Assembly: GCF_902686445.1 (NCBI RefSeq)
Contig: NC_062232.1
Coordinates: forward strand, 15,854,897-15,918,896
Direction of reading: 5' to 3'
DNA from: Sciurus carolinensis
Taxonomy: Eukaryota; Chordata; Mammalia; Rodentia; Sciuridae
Length of the DNA: 64,000 nt
Both the position numbers and the translations under genes were made by a program. Of the stretch, positions 16,096 through 28,239 are shown piece by piece (position 1 is the stretch's first letter; each line of letters begins with the position of its first letter). The notes under the pieces were generated by a model. That model was not told the origin of the DNA, searched no databases, and was given only the letters and a program-made list of their open reading frames with translations.

Positions 16096-16659
16096 TAGTA
16101 GTGAGTTTCTTTCAAGCTAAGCTAGTGGTTTTAATATTGGTTGTACAGTAGAATCACTTGGGTATCTTTAAAAAAAAAAACAATACCTGGCCCAGCTGTA
16201 GTTTTTGAAAAGCTCCCAAGGTGACTCTTACGTTGCAAGCTGAGTCAAGGACTACTGGCCTAAGATAAACATGATAATTCAATTCTGGAAACAATGATCT
16301 GTTTAGGCATGTGCATGTGACAATACAATCCTAAACTATCAAAACTATCAAATGTAAGGAAAATTCTTCTAGGAATCTTTCATGAAACTTCCTGACCAGA
16401 AGTGAGAAGAAAAACTGAACTGCCTTTTAGAAAAGGCAGCTTGGAGCAGTAGCGACCATCACTGTAACCACAAGGGGACATGTTTGAAAGTATAAGCTAA
16501 CATACTGAGAAGGGAGGGCCACAAGGTGGAAACACCTGACTCCATGGCCATGTTGTTATAACTGAAAGTTAACTTGCTGACACCTCTAAAGCAATATTCT
16601 ACTTGGCCTTAGATCTCATTGACTTATCCTGAATCACTATCAGTCTCCTTAATGTTTTC

Positions 16660-17260
16660 AATGCCCACGTGATCAAGCCAAGCTCTGCAATGGCACCTAA
16701 ATCCCTGCTCCACCTGTACAGCCCATTATTCCCTTACATGAAACCTCTTGCCAGGCAGGACAAACTCCCTAGTCCTCCAACACTTACAAATGTCATTTTT
16801 TCATGGCTTTGCTCATAAAGCATGTCCCCTACCTAGATTTCTTGCCCAGTCCTCTTCCTGCAATTCCATTTTACAAACCTCAGTTAAAACCCTTCTTTCA
16901 TGGGGCCATGGTTGTGGCTAGCATGTGTGAGACACTGGGTTCAAGCCTCAGCACCACATAAGAATAAATAAATAAAACAAAGGTATTGTGTGTCCAACTA
17001 CAACTAAAAACATTTTTTTTAAAAACCCTTCTTTCATAAAACCTAAGCTAACTGGCCCAACCCAAAATGATTCTTTTCTGACATATGCCTACTTTGTTCT
17101 CTTAGCAAACAAATGAAGTTTTGTGTTATTTATTGACTGCTTATTCCCCTCCCCAACTACACTACAAGCTTCTAGAGGTCTGAGTGCACATTTGTGCCTA
17201 ATTAGACTTCACATGTAACAGGTACTCAACAAACTGCACCAGTCAACTGATAAATCCCAT
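16660..17260 (+). mobile_element. L2-like LINE 3' region, split by an ID SINE
   Basis: Pyrimidine-rich L2-type text around TTTTACAAACCTCAGTTAAA, then ACTACAAGCTTCTAGAGGTC and GTAACAGGTACTCAACAAAC. An ID element is inserted at 16902-17021. Confidence 0.5.
16902..17021 (+). mobile_element. ID SINE with internal deletion and conserved tail
   Basis: The ID body lacks part of the A-box region. The tail GGTATTGTGTGTCCAACTAC is present. Perfect 16-bp duplication AAAACCCTTCTTTCAT (16886-16901 and 17022-17037). Confidence 0.92.
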
Positions 17261-17829
17261 AGTAATCCCAATTACTTTTTTACTAGACACTAAAATTCAG
17301 TGAACTTATTAAAAAAAATCACTCTCCTTCACTTCATCTTTAACATTTAAATTACAGGAAAATGCATTGTGGGAGAATACCTGATGATTCCTTTGGGAAA
17401 AGGGCAATAACAAGATCACGCCAAGTTGAGGTAATCATAGTGAAGACAGAACTATTTATCAAGAATTCTCCACCCTTTTCCCCTTCAACCTTGCAAGGTT
17501 TAGCTTTCCTCATCAAAATGGATAATTCCATAAGGTAACTGCTACCTACTAAGTAAATTATCTCAGGAACAATTTGTGAAACTTTCACTAAAACACCACA
17601 CATTCAGTGACCAATTTTTTTCTACTCTTCTTTCACAATGTGCACCAAACCTATAATGTCATCCCTGTGTACACTATGTGAACTGGCATCTTTCACCTTT
17701 TAGATCCATCATCCATCTCCATTTATCCATCCTCCAACAATTCACAACCACTTCCACTCACAATCCTAGGGCTGCTACCAAAACAACTTCCCTTTGGTGG
17801 CATAAAACTTCTGGTGGATTTATTCTTTA

Positions 17830-18016
17830 ACAAATATGGTAAACTACAGACTGTGCTACAAATACTTTTTTTCAACTAACACTTTCATCTTAGGAACTGT
17901 TCCAAGCCCACACATAAAGAGCAGCTTCATTCTTTTTAATGACTATATAATATTCCATTATATGAAAAGATATTTACTTAGTTCTCTATTAATGGACATG
18001 TAGGTTGCTGCTAATC
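17830..18016 (-). mobile_element. Old L1M-type LINE, first part
   Basis: Antisense L1 3' text (ACTATATAATATTCCATTAT, then TTAATGGACATGTAGGTTG). It continues after the ID insertion. Confidence 0.65.
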
Positions 18017-18151
18017 ATTTTTTAAAATATCTTAGTTGTAGACAGAATCGATACTTTTATTTTATTTATTTTTATGTCGTGTTGAGGATCGAACCCAGTG
18101 TGCCTCATGCATGTTACCAAGTGCTGCATCACTGAATCACAATCACAGCCT
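18017..18151 (-). mobile_element. ID SINE with conserved tail, inserted in L1
   Basis: Antisense tail CTTAGTTGTAGACAGAATC, then the ID body. The edges TGCTGCTAATC and TGCTTCTAATC look like a decayed target duplication. Confidence 0.85.
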
Positions 18152-18460
18152 CTGCTTCTAATCTTCATCATTGTAAACATGCTTCAATAAATAATACTTA
18201 TACACACATAATATACAAATTTGTCAGTAACAAGAAAAACTCCAATGAGCAAATTCATTGGGTCAAAGGTTCTGTTTTAATTGTTCTTATAAATATAGCT
18301 CAACAGCTCTCCATAGAAGTTGTATTGATTTCTGTGAGTCATTTTAACCACCATTTTGTCTAGTGTTCTTCACCAGGAGCTAATAACAATGCTCAAGGTC
18401 CTTACCAGTTTGCCAACATGAAAATCCACAACCATTATTAGTCCTATTCTCTCATGCTTC
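18152..18460 (-). mobile_element. Old L1M-type LINE, second part
   Basis: Resumes the same element: ATTGGGTCAAAGG and AACAGCTCTCCATAGAAGTT are typical antisense L1M 3'-region phrases. Confidence 0.6.
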
Positions 18461-18659
18461 TTCACTTAGCAGTTCTGAGAACCACAGTGCTCTCTCTAGT
18501 GCCACGCTTACCCACATGCCTTCAGGTCCAGCCCTAAACTCAACCTGCTCACTGGAGTAGGTTGGGCTACTGGATACCCAATACATTACCAAATACTTAG
18601 CATCTAGCAGAGGGCCCACCCAGTACAAGGTAGTTATTAATAAATGTTTATAGAATGCC

Positions 18660-18780
18660 TAATGAAAAATCATAAAAGGTAGGGAGTGTCATAAGCCCCA
18701 TTTAACAAATGAGGAAAATAAGACTTAAAATTTTGCCTAAAGTTACAGAACTAGTCAAGAGCTTGACCTAGAAGCTTGTG
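18660..18780 (-). mobile_element. MIR SINE fragment
   Basis: Antisense MIR core: CCCATTTAACAAATGAGG, then AAAGTTACAGAACTAGTCAA. Confidence 0.6.
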
Positions 18781-19248
18781 TTAGTCAGCTTTCTATTGCT
18801 GTGACAAAATACCTCAGGAGAAAGTACTTAAAGGATTAAAAATTTGTTTTGGCTCATGATTTTAGCACATGGTCAATTGGGCCATTGCTTTGGGCCTCTG
18901 GTAAAGCAAAACATTGTGGCGGAGAGCATGAGACAAAACAGAGCAGTTTACCTTATGGCAGGCAGAAAGCAGGTGCAAGGGCGGGGAGGACCAGGAATAA
19001 AATATACCCTTTAAGGGCATGTCACCAGTGACCTACTTACTCCAACTAGACCCCATCCCCTATAGTTTCCACCCTCCCAATAGTCCATTCAATTATGAAT
19101 TCATCAGTGGATTAACCCATTGATGAAATCAGAGCTCTCATGATCCAATCACTTCCCAAAAGTCCCACCTCTGAACACTGCTGCACTGGGGACCAAGTCT
19201 TCAACACATGAACCTTTGGGAAACATTCCTGCTCCAAACCACACAAAT
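18779..19248 (-). mobile_element. Solo LTR of MaLR (ERVL-MaLR, MST/THE1-like) type
   Basis: Runs from TGTTAGTCAGCTTTC to CTCCAAACCACA, which read in reverse gives TG…CA ends. The order of phrases (GGCTCATG, CATTGTGGCGG, CATGATCCAATCACTTCCC, CCCACCTCTGAACACTG) follows antisense MaLR LTRs. No internal retroviral coding sequence is present. It is an old, inactive remnant. Confidence 0.65.
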
Positions 19249-19539
19249 CTGGACATTGTTTTCTCTCTCTCTCTTTTTTTAATAATGTCCTGCTGCCTTA
19301 TTAAGAAACCCAACCCCCATGAATGTTCTAGAAGTCAACAATCAAAAACTTATACATTATAGATATTTTCCCCATTGAGGAAATGCATTTTTAAAATAGC
19401 CACAGGTACCCAGAAAGGTCTACTGGACATAAGGTAGAGTGATTACAAGATGACGGTTCATAAGTTCACTTCAATGTGACATGTCTAATATTAAAGCTAC
19501 CCATTCTGACAGAAAATCATTTTATAAGTACCAAGGGCT

Positions 19540-20180
19540 AGAAAACAGGGCTATAAAGGCTCGCTAAATTCATTAATAAGGCAGTCTGCAGTTATCTGAT
19601 TTCACAGCAACACCTGCATATTTATCTACTCATTACCAATTGGATGATGGAATTTTTTCAAGCACATTTCAAAAATCTGCCAACTTCAAGTGTAAAAAAA
19701 TAAACTTTGTGGTTAATTTTTCCCTTAACAAAGTACAGCTGTTGAGAATAATTGTTCAAGATCTTACCCTGTAATGTCAACTGCAGCAGAACAAAGAGTA
19801 TTTAATTAGCAAATCTATCCAGTAATTCAACACCTATTATATAAAATGCCTTCGTGATTTTATTCAGGATAATTTGCTAAGAGGGTTATTACTGACATTC
19901 AGATGGAATTTAAAATTCCTACGCAAGTCGAGTCATAATAGCAGTAATGATCTCCCCAATCAGGAGATTCGGTGTCACACAAGGCTCTCTTGCAATGCAG
20001 CAGCCGATTTCCTGACTTCTTAATTCCTGGGCTCAGCTCAGTGAGAGCCCTTCATGCCGATATTTCAGTCAGCAATACATCTTTAATGGGACTCTATTAA
20101 AATAACTAGAACAAAAATGACTTTTTTTTGGTTAAAAAGAATGACAGCACTGCCATCATATCAATCATTGCAGGCTTTGC
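19540..20180. promoter_or_regulatory. Candidate conserved enhancer block (possible ARX regulatory element)
   Basis: About 640 bp free of any repeat, with many homeodomain-type cores (for example TTAATTAGCAAAT near 19802 and CATTAATAAGG near 19570). Five CpGs are kept in about 150 bp at 19921-20062 in otherwise CpG-poor DNA, and a GGGCTC…GAGCCC hairpin sits at 20029-20050. POLA1 introns are known to hold ultraconserved ARX enhancers. Assignment of this block is inferred from texture, without alignment. Confidence 0.5.
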
Positions 20181-20779
20181 AGAACAGTGCCGTTAGGGGA
20201 AAAGAGGAGGGGGAAACAGGAAAGGGGAGAACAATAATTAAAATAATATGAAAAGGTATTTTAACCCCAATCTGAGCCTCTGAAGGCTGGGAAAGGGTGA
20301 TGGGAACTAGAAAAGAAATTTAAAATGTGTATCAGAAAAATCGTTTTCTAAAGAAAATAATTTGTTTAGGAACACACCCATGATATGGTTTACTAATCAG
20401 AAAGCACTTTTTTTTTCTGCCAAGGTTAACAGCAACAGCAACCTAAGACCAACTACTACTGACATGTATATTTTTGGGTTCTCCTAACAAGTCCAGAATA
20501 ACATGTGGGTCTTTATGTTTTGTTAAAACAGAATACTACTGTCTGACAGTGTATTCAAAGGTTATGAAATGTTTTTAGATGCTGTTACAGACTACTCCAA
20601 TATTTATTAATACTAAACAGGAGAGAGAAAACAAGAGCTTTCCAGAGTTAACAAAAAGTTTCAAGATCCTATTCCAAAAGCATCTATCTACTATAGTAAC
20701 ACCTACTCATCAGAAACCAACTATGGTGTATGATTTAGATAATAAACACAACAAAAGTTCTACAAGTTAAGAAAATGTA

Positions 20780-20861
20780 GGGGCTGGGGATATAGCTCAG
20801 TTGGTAGAGTGCTTGCCTTGCAAGCACAAGGCCCTGGGTTCAATCCCTAGCACTGCACAAA

Positions 20862-20870
<9 letters not shown>
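20780..20870 (+). mobile_element. ID SINE, near-consensus
   Basis: Complete ID body with GGGGCTGGGGATATAGCTCA and GGGTTCAATCCC, then an A run that passes into (GA)n. Confidence 0.93.

Positions 20871-20924
<54 letters not shown>
20871..20924 (+). repeat. (GA)n microsatellite on a SINE tail
   Basis: 27 perfect units following the ID poly-A. The edges GAAAATGTAG and GAGAATGTGG look like a decayed target duplication. Confidence 0.95.
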
Positions 20925-20927
<3 letters not shown>

Positions 20928-21547
20928 TGGGGTAAGGTCAAATTCTAAACAAACAATGCATAAACAGAATAATCACTGAAATGTCAATGGCTTTAGGATT
21001 CTTTGGTTGCTGATGACATAAAATTAGAAATAAACTGGAAATTAAAAATGCATTATTCAATTGTCTGACCCATAAGTACTCATTCTAAACTCTACTCATC
21101 TCCAAACCCTCAAACAACTCCAAACATGATAAATGGTCCCTCCAAGAACCTTCAACCCAAACAAAGGGCTAGATTCCTTTCTAATCCAATGAACCAACAA
21201 GCCCCTACACTATTTTGTATCCTTCCAATATGGCACCTCCTCTGCATTCCCACGTCATTCTTCAGACCCTCATCACTCACTTAGCCTATTTATCTCCAGC
21301 ATCATTACCTTCCAAACCATTCTTCACACTTTGTCATTGTTCTTCATAAAAGGTATGCCTCAAAACGAAATTCAAACTCTTAGCTTGACCCTAAGACTCA
21401 TGATCGAGTTGAGTCCCTTCTCATCTTCTAATGCTTCCCACACACAGCTTTCAATCCAGTCTTCCCCAGATATTTTACACTCATTAAACATGACATGCTC
21501 ATTTCTTGCTTTTGTACTTTTCACAGCCATTTCCCTACAGTGGCTAA

Positions 21548-21960
21548 AACCATTAGGCTACACAAAGGTTAATTTTGTGTCAACTTGGTTAGGCCACAGT
21601 CTCCACATATTTGGTCAAACACCAGTCTAAATGTTGCTGTGAAAGTATTTTTAAATGAGATTAACATTAAAATAAGAGGATTTTGAACAAAGCACATCAC
21701 CATCTCATCAAATCTGTTGAAAACTTTAGGACAAAAAGACTGAGGTCCTCTGAAGAAGAAGGAATCCTGCTACAGGCTGCCTTCAGACCTAAGCTGAAAC
21801 ATCAACTCTTCCTTGGGTCTCCAGGCTGCCAGTAGATGGTAGACTTATCAGCCCCCACAATCATGAGAGCTAATTTCATTAAAAAAAATTTCTATATATG
21901 TGTACTGCATACAAATGCACACCTCCTATTAGTTCTGTTTCTCTGGAGGATACTAATATA
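21548..21960 (+). repeat. Old mammalian interspersed repeat, family not assigned
   Basis: Recognisable repeat text: GGTTAATTTTGTGTCAACTT, ATTTGGTCAAACACCAGTC, TGAGATTAACATTAAAAT, and the end GTTCTGTTTCTCTGGAGGAT ACTAATA. I know the phrases as a dispersed mammalian repeat but cannot name the family safely. Confidence 0.6.
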
Positions 21961-21964
21961 AGCT

Positions 21965-22115
21965 ACCTGAGTTCAAAGCCTAACAGCATTTCTTACAAGC
22001 TGTGTAAACTCAGGCAAACAGTATAACCTCTCTAAGTCTCTAATTCCTCAACTATAAAAGGGAGACAGTAACTGAAGCTTCCTATGCCAGAGCTTCTGTA
22101 ATTAAATGTAACAAT
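21965..22115 (+). mobile_element. MIR SINE fragment
   Basis: Sense MIR pattern: AGCTGTGTAAACTCAGGCAA, then AACCTCTCTAAGTCTC and TATAAAAGGGAGACAGTA. Confidence 0.65.
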
Positions 22116-22393
22116 ATGTATACTTTGTTTTGCAAACTCTCTCCAAAAGTACTCAAAACCTTAGGACATAAGTACTCAATAACTGTTATCACCCAACATC
22201 TATTTATTTTACAAGGAATTTCACATGGTCAGAAAAGCCACTCTTAGCCTCCCCAACTCAATGATATTGAGTACCATATTTCACCACATAATCATTGCAG
22301 ATTATAACAAATTATTTTTGCAAAAAAGGTGGGGTATGACCATTACGTGAGGCTTTTTAAAAACTTCTATTAGTATTACTTAAAATTCATTTA

Positions 22394-22469
22394 GGGCTGT
22401 GGTTGTGGCTCAGTGGTAGAGCACTTGCCTGGCATATGTGAGGCTCTAGGGTTCGATTCTCAGCACCAC

Positions 22470-22516
<47 letters not shown>

Positions 22517-22547
22517 ATTTCCATCGACAACTAAAAAATATTTATAA
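22394..22547 (+). mobile_element. ID SINE with (AAAT)n and conserved tail
   Basis: The ID body ends CAGCACCACT, followed by about 12 AAAT units (22470-22519) and the tail CATCGACAACTAAAAAATAT. 12-bp duplication AAAATTCATTTA (22382-22393 and 22548-22559). Confidence 0.92.
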
Positions 22548-22744
22548 AAAATTCATTTATTACTAAACCATCTTTGGTGCAACATTAGGATATGTGGACT
22601 ATGTGTGAATATATGTTAATGAAGCAGCAACAATTATGCAGTAAAATACAGTATACTAAACTTAAGTGCCCACCAAAGTGGTCTGTGTATATCACAACAT
22701 ACCACTCTTCTATAAAAGGTAAGATTAAGAGACTATAAGCAAAT

Positions 22745-22820
22745 TATAGGCAGAGATCATGTTGTAGTATCTAAACCTAACACGATGCCTAGCACACAGT
22801 AGTAATTCAATAAATACATG
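22745..22820 (+). mobile_element. L2 LINE 3'-end fragment
   Basis: GATGCCTAGCACACAGTAGT followed by AATTCAATAAATAC is the usual L2 3' end. Confidence 0.55.
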
Positions 22821-23850
22821 TCTCAGGATGCAGAAAAAGGAGGAAAACCCTCAGTGGTCCAGCTTGAAAGAACAAAGCCATTACCAATCAAAATATGCAT
22901 CACTACAACAAGACCTTAAAGTTGGTTACAAAAAGCAGCAATTAAACCCCACACAGTACACATTTAAATGCTGGCTCTTTCTGTACAAGAAATGAAGAGT
23001 GAATCAGTTTTTAATACCACCTTCTTACACAATCCTTGTTATATAAACAAAAAATTTGCTCAAGAGAAATGAATTTCTACCCCAATGATAAAGGCCCATT
23101 AATTATAAACTTGACTGAAAGTGTACTTCTCCCATACAACTCTTGCTTCCAGGTAAACTAATTCTGTTTTAAATCCTTAATTTATAACCTAGACCTTCTG
23201 GTAGCTCATGTGTAAAGAATACAAAACACGTTGAATAAACAACACTTTCTGAAAGGTTTCTCCTACCCAACAGACACATTTAATGATATTTATGAGTATC
23301 TCTCAATTATTGCCTTACAATTTGACAGGGCTCTAATTTTGATAAAAAAAAATATCAGAAACTACAGCTTTGAACATGTGAAATTTTAAAGTGAACTTCT
23401 CCCTTTTCTTATAATTTCTTGTCTCCAGAGTGAATATTTATTTGCCCTGTAGATTTTTTTAAAACTCGCTTTACATTATGACTTTTTAAAAAACTGCTTT
23501 CACCTTTGAAGAATCTTCCATTCACAACGTTCTTTTTCTCCATTCCTCCTCCACCCGGCCTCTGGTTTAGAAGGTTATGTTCCATATGTTTCACTTGAAC
23601 TTAGGTGCATTACTGCCAGATTTGGGGTTATACCTGACTTAGGACTCTGGAGAGTTTATACAGCAGGCTAAAAAAACACACTCAGATCAAATCTACTCAC
23701 CAACATAAGAGCTCAAGTACAAGCCTGTGCATTCTTAAAATATGAAGTCCCAGTGGTGGGCGGGGGTGGTGGGGGAGAGCCCAAAGACACTAAGACTAAA
23801 ACTAGAACAAAAGATATTAACCTAAATTCAGTCAAGAAATCTAAAAATCT

Positions 23851-24057
23851 GCTGGGTATGATAGCACATGTTTGTAATTCTAGTGACTAGGGAGGGTGAG
23901 ACAGGAGAATCCCAAGTTCAAAGTCAGTCTTGGACTGACTCAAAAAAATAAAATAAAATAAAATAAAATAGGCTGGGGATGTGGCTCAGTGGTAAAGTAC
24001 CCCAGGTTCAATTCTCAGCCTCCACCACCACCACCATCCCCCAAAAAAATAAATGAA
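23851..24057 (+). mobile_element. B1-ID composite SINE
   Basis: B1 head GCTGGGTATGATAGCACATG, (AAAAT)n linker at 23944-23969, ID body, then a (CAC)n-rich tail at 24021-24036. Confidence 0.88.
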
Positions 24058-24329
24058 AAAGGAACCTGAAAGTCTCTTGAAACTATGAGCAAAACTTTGA
24101 ATGTGTGCCTTGTATGCATTTTTCAAGGAAGGTCCACATGTTTCATCAAATTTGAAATTTTGACTTGTTTGAATGTAAATACCACTGAAGGTGTCCTTTG
24201 TCACAAAAATAGAGCTTTCAGATACCTTAGGATTCACATAAGTTCCATGAAACTAGAAACAACCCCACCCAAAGGGTCCTGCCCCTTGCTTTTGAGCTGG
24301 GCATTTTAAGCCTCTCCCTACAGTGCCCT

Positions 24330-25010
24330 TCCCCACAGAAAAACACATCCATGTCAGAAAGCTCAGAGATTTGGCTCCCTGATTGATTCCTGGTAAAACT
24401 CATCTGGGGGCCTAATTAAGACATGGCCAAACTATGTCCGTGCTTTAGTGAACATCAGTGCTCAAGCAAGTTTCATACAACCTGATTAAAATTGACTCAA
24501 AGTGTCTTACTTCAGTAATCACTTAGACAGAATGAATTTTACATTAGTGGGATCAAGCATGCACCAGGCCTCAGTGGAAATGAAAAGGGCTTATAGTAAT
24601 AGGATTTATAAACCCACCCATTAGGTTAATGGCTAAATGATTTACATGTAACTTTCTCCCCCACCCCGCCTTCCCTCACCCTTTAACTCAGTAAAAACTA
24701 TGCTTGGCATTTTCAACTGCAGTGCCACACACAAAGGAAATAGCCTTTCTATTTTGGGACATTCTAATTTCTAATAATGGCTTGGGTAGCTACCATTAAC
24801 TCTTTCAAAGCACAAATAATTGACTAATAAAATTAAGTATTCTATAAGGCTTGAAAGTGCTTAATTGATCATAATTGTCTATTTGAGAAGAAGGCGTCAG
24901 GCTGGCTATGCTCAGATAATGAAGTTGGGCAATTCTCAAGCATTGCAATCAAGATAATACTTACAGCTAAAAGGGACATTAGCATTTTCTAGAATCTACA
25001 ACATTTTCTT
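24330..25010. promoter_or_regulatory. Candidate conserved non-coding block
   Basis: Repeat-free for about 680 bp. It is dense in homeodomain cores (CTAATTAAG near 24412, GTGCTTAATTGATCATAATT near 24858) and NKX-type AAGTG cores. Known presence of ARX enhancers in POLA1 introns makes this a candidate, from texture only. Confidence 0.4.
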
Positions 25011-25295
25011 TATAACTGAGGTCACAGGAAAATCTAGCTAGAAAACTTTGATCTCCCAACCCTTACAAATGGCAGATCTAACAGGTTGCCATTTGTCAAC
25101 CTTGAAGCTCAATCCTGAAGGAGCACTGAGTTGGTGGTCTGGAAAATATGAAGTTGGAGACTGACCAATGTGCTGCCATTGACACCTTGAAAGAAGCATG
25201 TTGATTTCCACTGTAGGAGCAGTGTGTGACAAGATAGTCATTGGACTATCCATCATTACACTTTCACTTCCAAAGAGGGAAAGGAGGGAAAATTT

Positions 25296-25369
25296 TGTTT
25301 GTGGTGTTGGGGATCAAACCTTGCCCATGCTAGGCAAACACTTTACCCACTAAACCACACTCCTAGCCC
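25296..25369 (-). mobile_element. ID SINE
   Basis: Antisense ID with GGTGTTGGGGATCAAACC and CATGCTAGGCAAACAC. Confidence 0.82.
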
Positions 25370-26029
25370 AAGGTAGAACTTTTTAAGTCCTAATGACTTA
25401 ATCTCAGAGGGTGACTCCTTCATTAAGTACTGGAGCTACTAAATTCTGTTCTGCAATGACCACACTTTCTACATGTCTTCTTATAGCAACTGTTTGTTTA
25501 TTTTTGATAAAGGGTATCCCTTGTCCCCCCACCATTTCATTGGGGAAAACAGATTCAATGAGCTAGCTATGATAAACATATACGGGGTTCCTACTTCAAA
25601 GAAAAATCTTTCAGAAAGATGGCCTAGTTTTAGAGAAATATAATTGAGTTCACCTGTTCAGAGAACCATATGTTATAGACACAGGTTCAGGCATGTCCCT
25701 AGAAAAGAACAAATATAAGAATCAATCATATCACAGATTCCCATTTATCAATCACTTTTTCTCCTAAACCATTATCTTCTATACTTTCTCTGGGAAGAAT
25801 CCAGAGAAAGTTTGAAAGAAACAGAGATAAAGTTGAGAAAATGCATTTAGCATGGAGGTACAGAATATGAAAAAGCATTATAAAGGCTATGCCATCTTTA
25901 GCTTTAAAAAAATTTCCTTCAGTTTTAAACTTAGCATCTCCACTCTCTAAGTTGACCAAGGCTCGAGAATTTGATATAAAATTATAAGAAGCACTGCATT
26001 TTGTTTTCCTTCAGAACTTCAAAAAAGAA

Positions 26030-26185
26030 ACTCATTCATTCAGACAAATACTTACTGAACATTTCTCATGTCCTAGGTGGTAAGGAACACAAAGATGAAT
26101 GACTCAGACATAATCCCTTCCTTCTTAGTGTGTGACATAGAGTGGAATAGAGAACCAAACAGGCAATTGCACACACACACACACA
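26030..26185 (+). repeat. Old interspersed repeat fragment, family not assigned, and short (CA)n
   Basis: CATTCATTCAGACAAATACT then TACTGAACATTTCTCATGTC resembles a common ancient repeat. It is followed by (CA)8-9 at about 26170-26187. Confidence 0.4.
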
Positions 26186-26715
26186 CTAAGGGCCCCTAGG
26201 GCAGGAGTTAGAGAAAAGTTCATAGAAGCAGATTTCCTATAAGGGGAAAGTGAGTCATAGGGAATAATAGGAACAAGAAGATTCAAGAAGGGTATATGCA
26301 AAGTTTCAAAGGACACAAGGAAACTCTAAAGGGTGATTAAAGAAAATTAAATCTTCAATAAGCTTTAAAAAACAAAGTTTTTCTGCCCAATGGAAAGAAA
26401 ATTTAAAAGTATGGTGAGAGTAGGATGCTCACGGAGAGTGAAGAGAGGGCCTTGTGAGTCACATTAAGAACTTTAAATTGGGGAGTGGCACAGCAGATTT
26501 ACAGTTTAAAGAAATCTCTGACAGTAAAACATGTAGAGAATACTGGGAGGGGGGAATGTCCAGGGATATGTACTGAGGCTTGAATAGTTTAAAAGCAATG
26601 GCATTAAAGATAAAAAATCATGGACAATTACAAATTGGGATCTACCGGACTTGGCAACAGGTTAGACTTGGGGCCTGAAGAAAAGATAAGAGTTAAGAAT
26701 GAGCAGTATGGAGAA

Positions 26716-27085
26716 TCCTCAGAAAACTTGGAATGGATCCACCTTTTGACCCAGTTATCCCACTCCTCGGTTTATACCCAAAGGACTTAAAATTAGCATA
26801 CTACAGAGATACAGCCACATCAATGTTTATAGCAGCTCAATTCACAATAGATAGATTGTGGAATCAACCTAGATGCCCTTCAACAGATGAATGGATAAAG
26901 AAACTGTGGTATATATACACAATGGAATATTATTCAGCCATAAAGAATAATAATATTATGGCATTTGCAGATAAATGGGTGGAATTAGAGAATATCGTGC
27001 ATAGAAATGAAATGATGTACCCCATTTGTGTACAATGAATCAAAATGCAGTCTGTAAAAAAATTTTTTTAAAAATTTTAAAATAA
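26716..27085 (+). mobile_element. Squirrel L1 LINE, end of ORF2 and start of 3' UTR
   Basis: In frame from about 26733 the translation gives DPVIPLLGLYPKDLK, MFIAAQFTI, WNQPRCPSTDEWIKKLWYIY and TMEYYSAIKN, the C-terminal end of L1 ORF2. It is 5'-truncated and ends in an A-rich tail. The frame is open but far too short for activity. Confidence 0.92.
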
Positions 27086-27315
27086 GAAAAGAAGAATGAT
27101 ATTCATGTTTCCGGCTTAACAAATGGGAAGATGATGTGTTCTTTACTGAGAAAGGAAATCTAGGATGGAAAACAAGTAAGTGAACAGAACCAAAAGGGCA
27201 ATTTTGGGATTGTGCCTTTGAGGCATCTAAACAGAAAACACAGGGAGGCAGTCAGAAACAAAAATGCTCAGCAAAGGGGATATAGGGTATTTCAAGTACA
27301 AGAACTCCAATGTTC

Positions 27316-27524
27316 ACTGGGTGCAGTGGTGCAGGCCTACAATCCCAGAGACTCAGGAGGTTGAGTCAGAAGAATTCCGAATTCAACGTTAGCTTCAGCA
27401 ACCTAGGGAGACCCTATTCAAAATTTTTAAAAAATAAAATAAAATGAAAAGGGCTGGGGATGTAGTTCAGTGGTAAAGTGCCCCTGGGTTCAATCCCCAG
27501 TAGAAAAGAGAGAAAGAGAAAGAA
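27316..27524 (+). mobile_element. B1-ID composite SINE
   Basis: B1 head, A/T linker, ID body ending CAATCCCCAGTA and a GA-rich tail. The edges AACTCCAATGTTCA and AATTCAATGGTCAA look like a decayed duplication. Confidence 0.88.
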
Positions 27525-28239
27525 ATTCAATGGTCAACAGAGATATAATATTTTAAATAAAGCAATTTCAGCATGCAGATGATAACAGAATCCCTCAAAA
27601 TATATGGCACAGCTTACTGAAGGGTAGTGGGAGAAAAGGGAGACAAGTTAGTGAGCACCAAAGCCATGAAATGGTGCTAGAGAGACAGGTGCTCCCTGGG
27701 GCTCCTGATCCCTCATTCCTCCTCCAGCACCTTCCGTTCCCTTTCAGCTATCAGGTCTCCATTCTTCCGTCACAATTGGCAGGTGTCACACAAAGCAGGG
27801 GCTACTGGCAAATCTAAAGCAGGCTTCCAGTCAGACAGCCAGGCACCACATAGTGACCTTTAAAGAGAACGAGTCTAACAGGTGGTTAGTGCCTAATACA
27901 AATAATTGTATTAATCCTCTGAACAAGGTCAAAAAGCGGGAACACCTTTCTTTATCGTGAGCCACCAAAACAGCTACAGGGCACAGTTCAACAACCAAAA
28001 AGGAAAACCTCTGCCATGGATCCCCCTCCTTGAGGCAATTATGATGGGCTCGACAGGAAGACTGAATGCCCATGAATTTATATCACAAGTAAAGAGTTTC
28101 CCATAGTTCCTACAAAACCATCTTTTCCCCTGCCTCACTTCTGCATAGAGTGGGGTGTTCTTTTTTGTCAAGTTTGGTGCCATTTGCTAACAGTTATGAT
28201 TTATACTTATCCAGTAAAAAAAAAAAAAGGTGTCAGAAT

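Noticed and set aside
26733..27038. 101-codon ORF with a clear protein match
   Set aside because: It is the end of L1 ORF2, so it is reported as a mobile element and not as a host gene.
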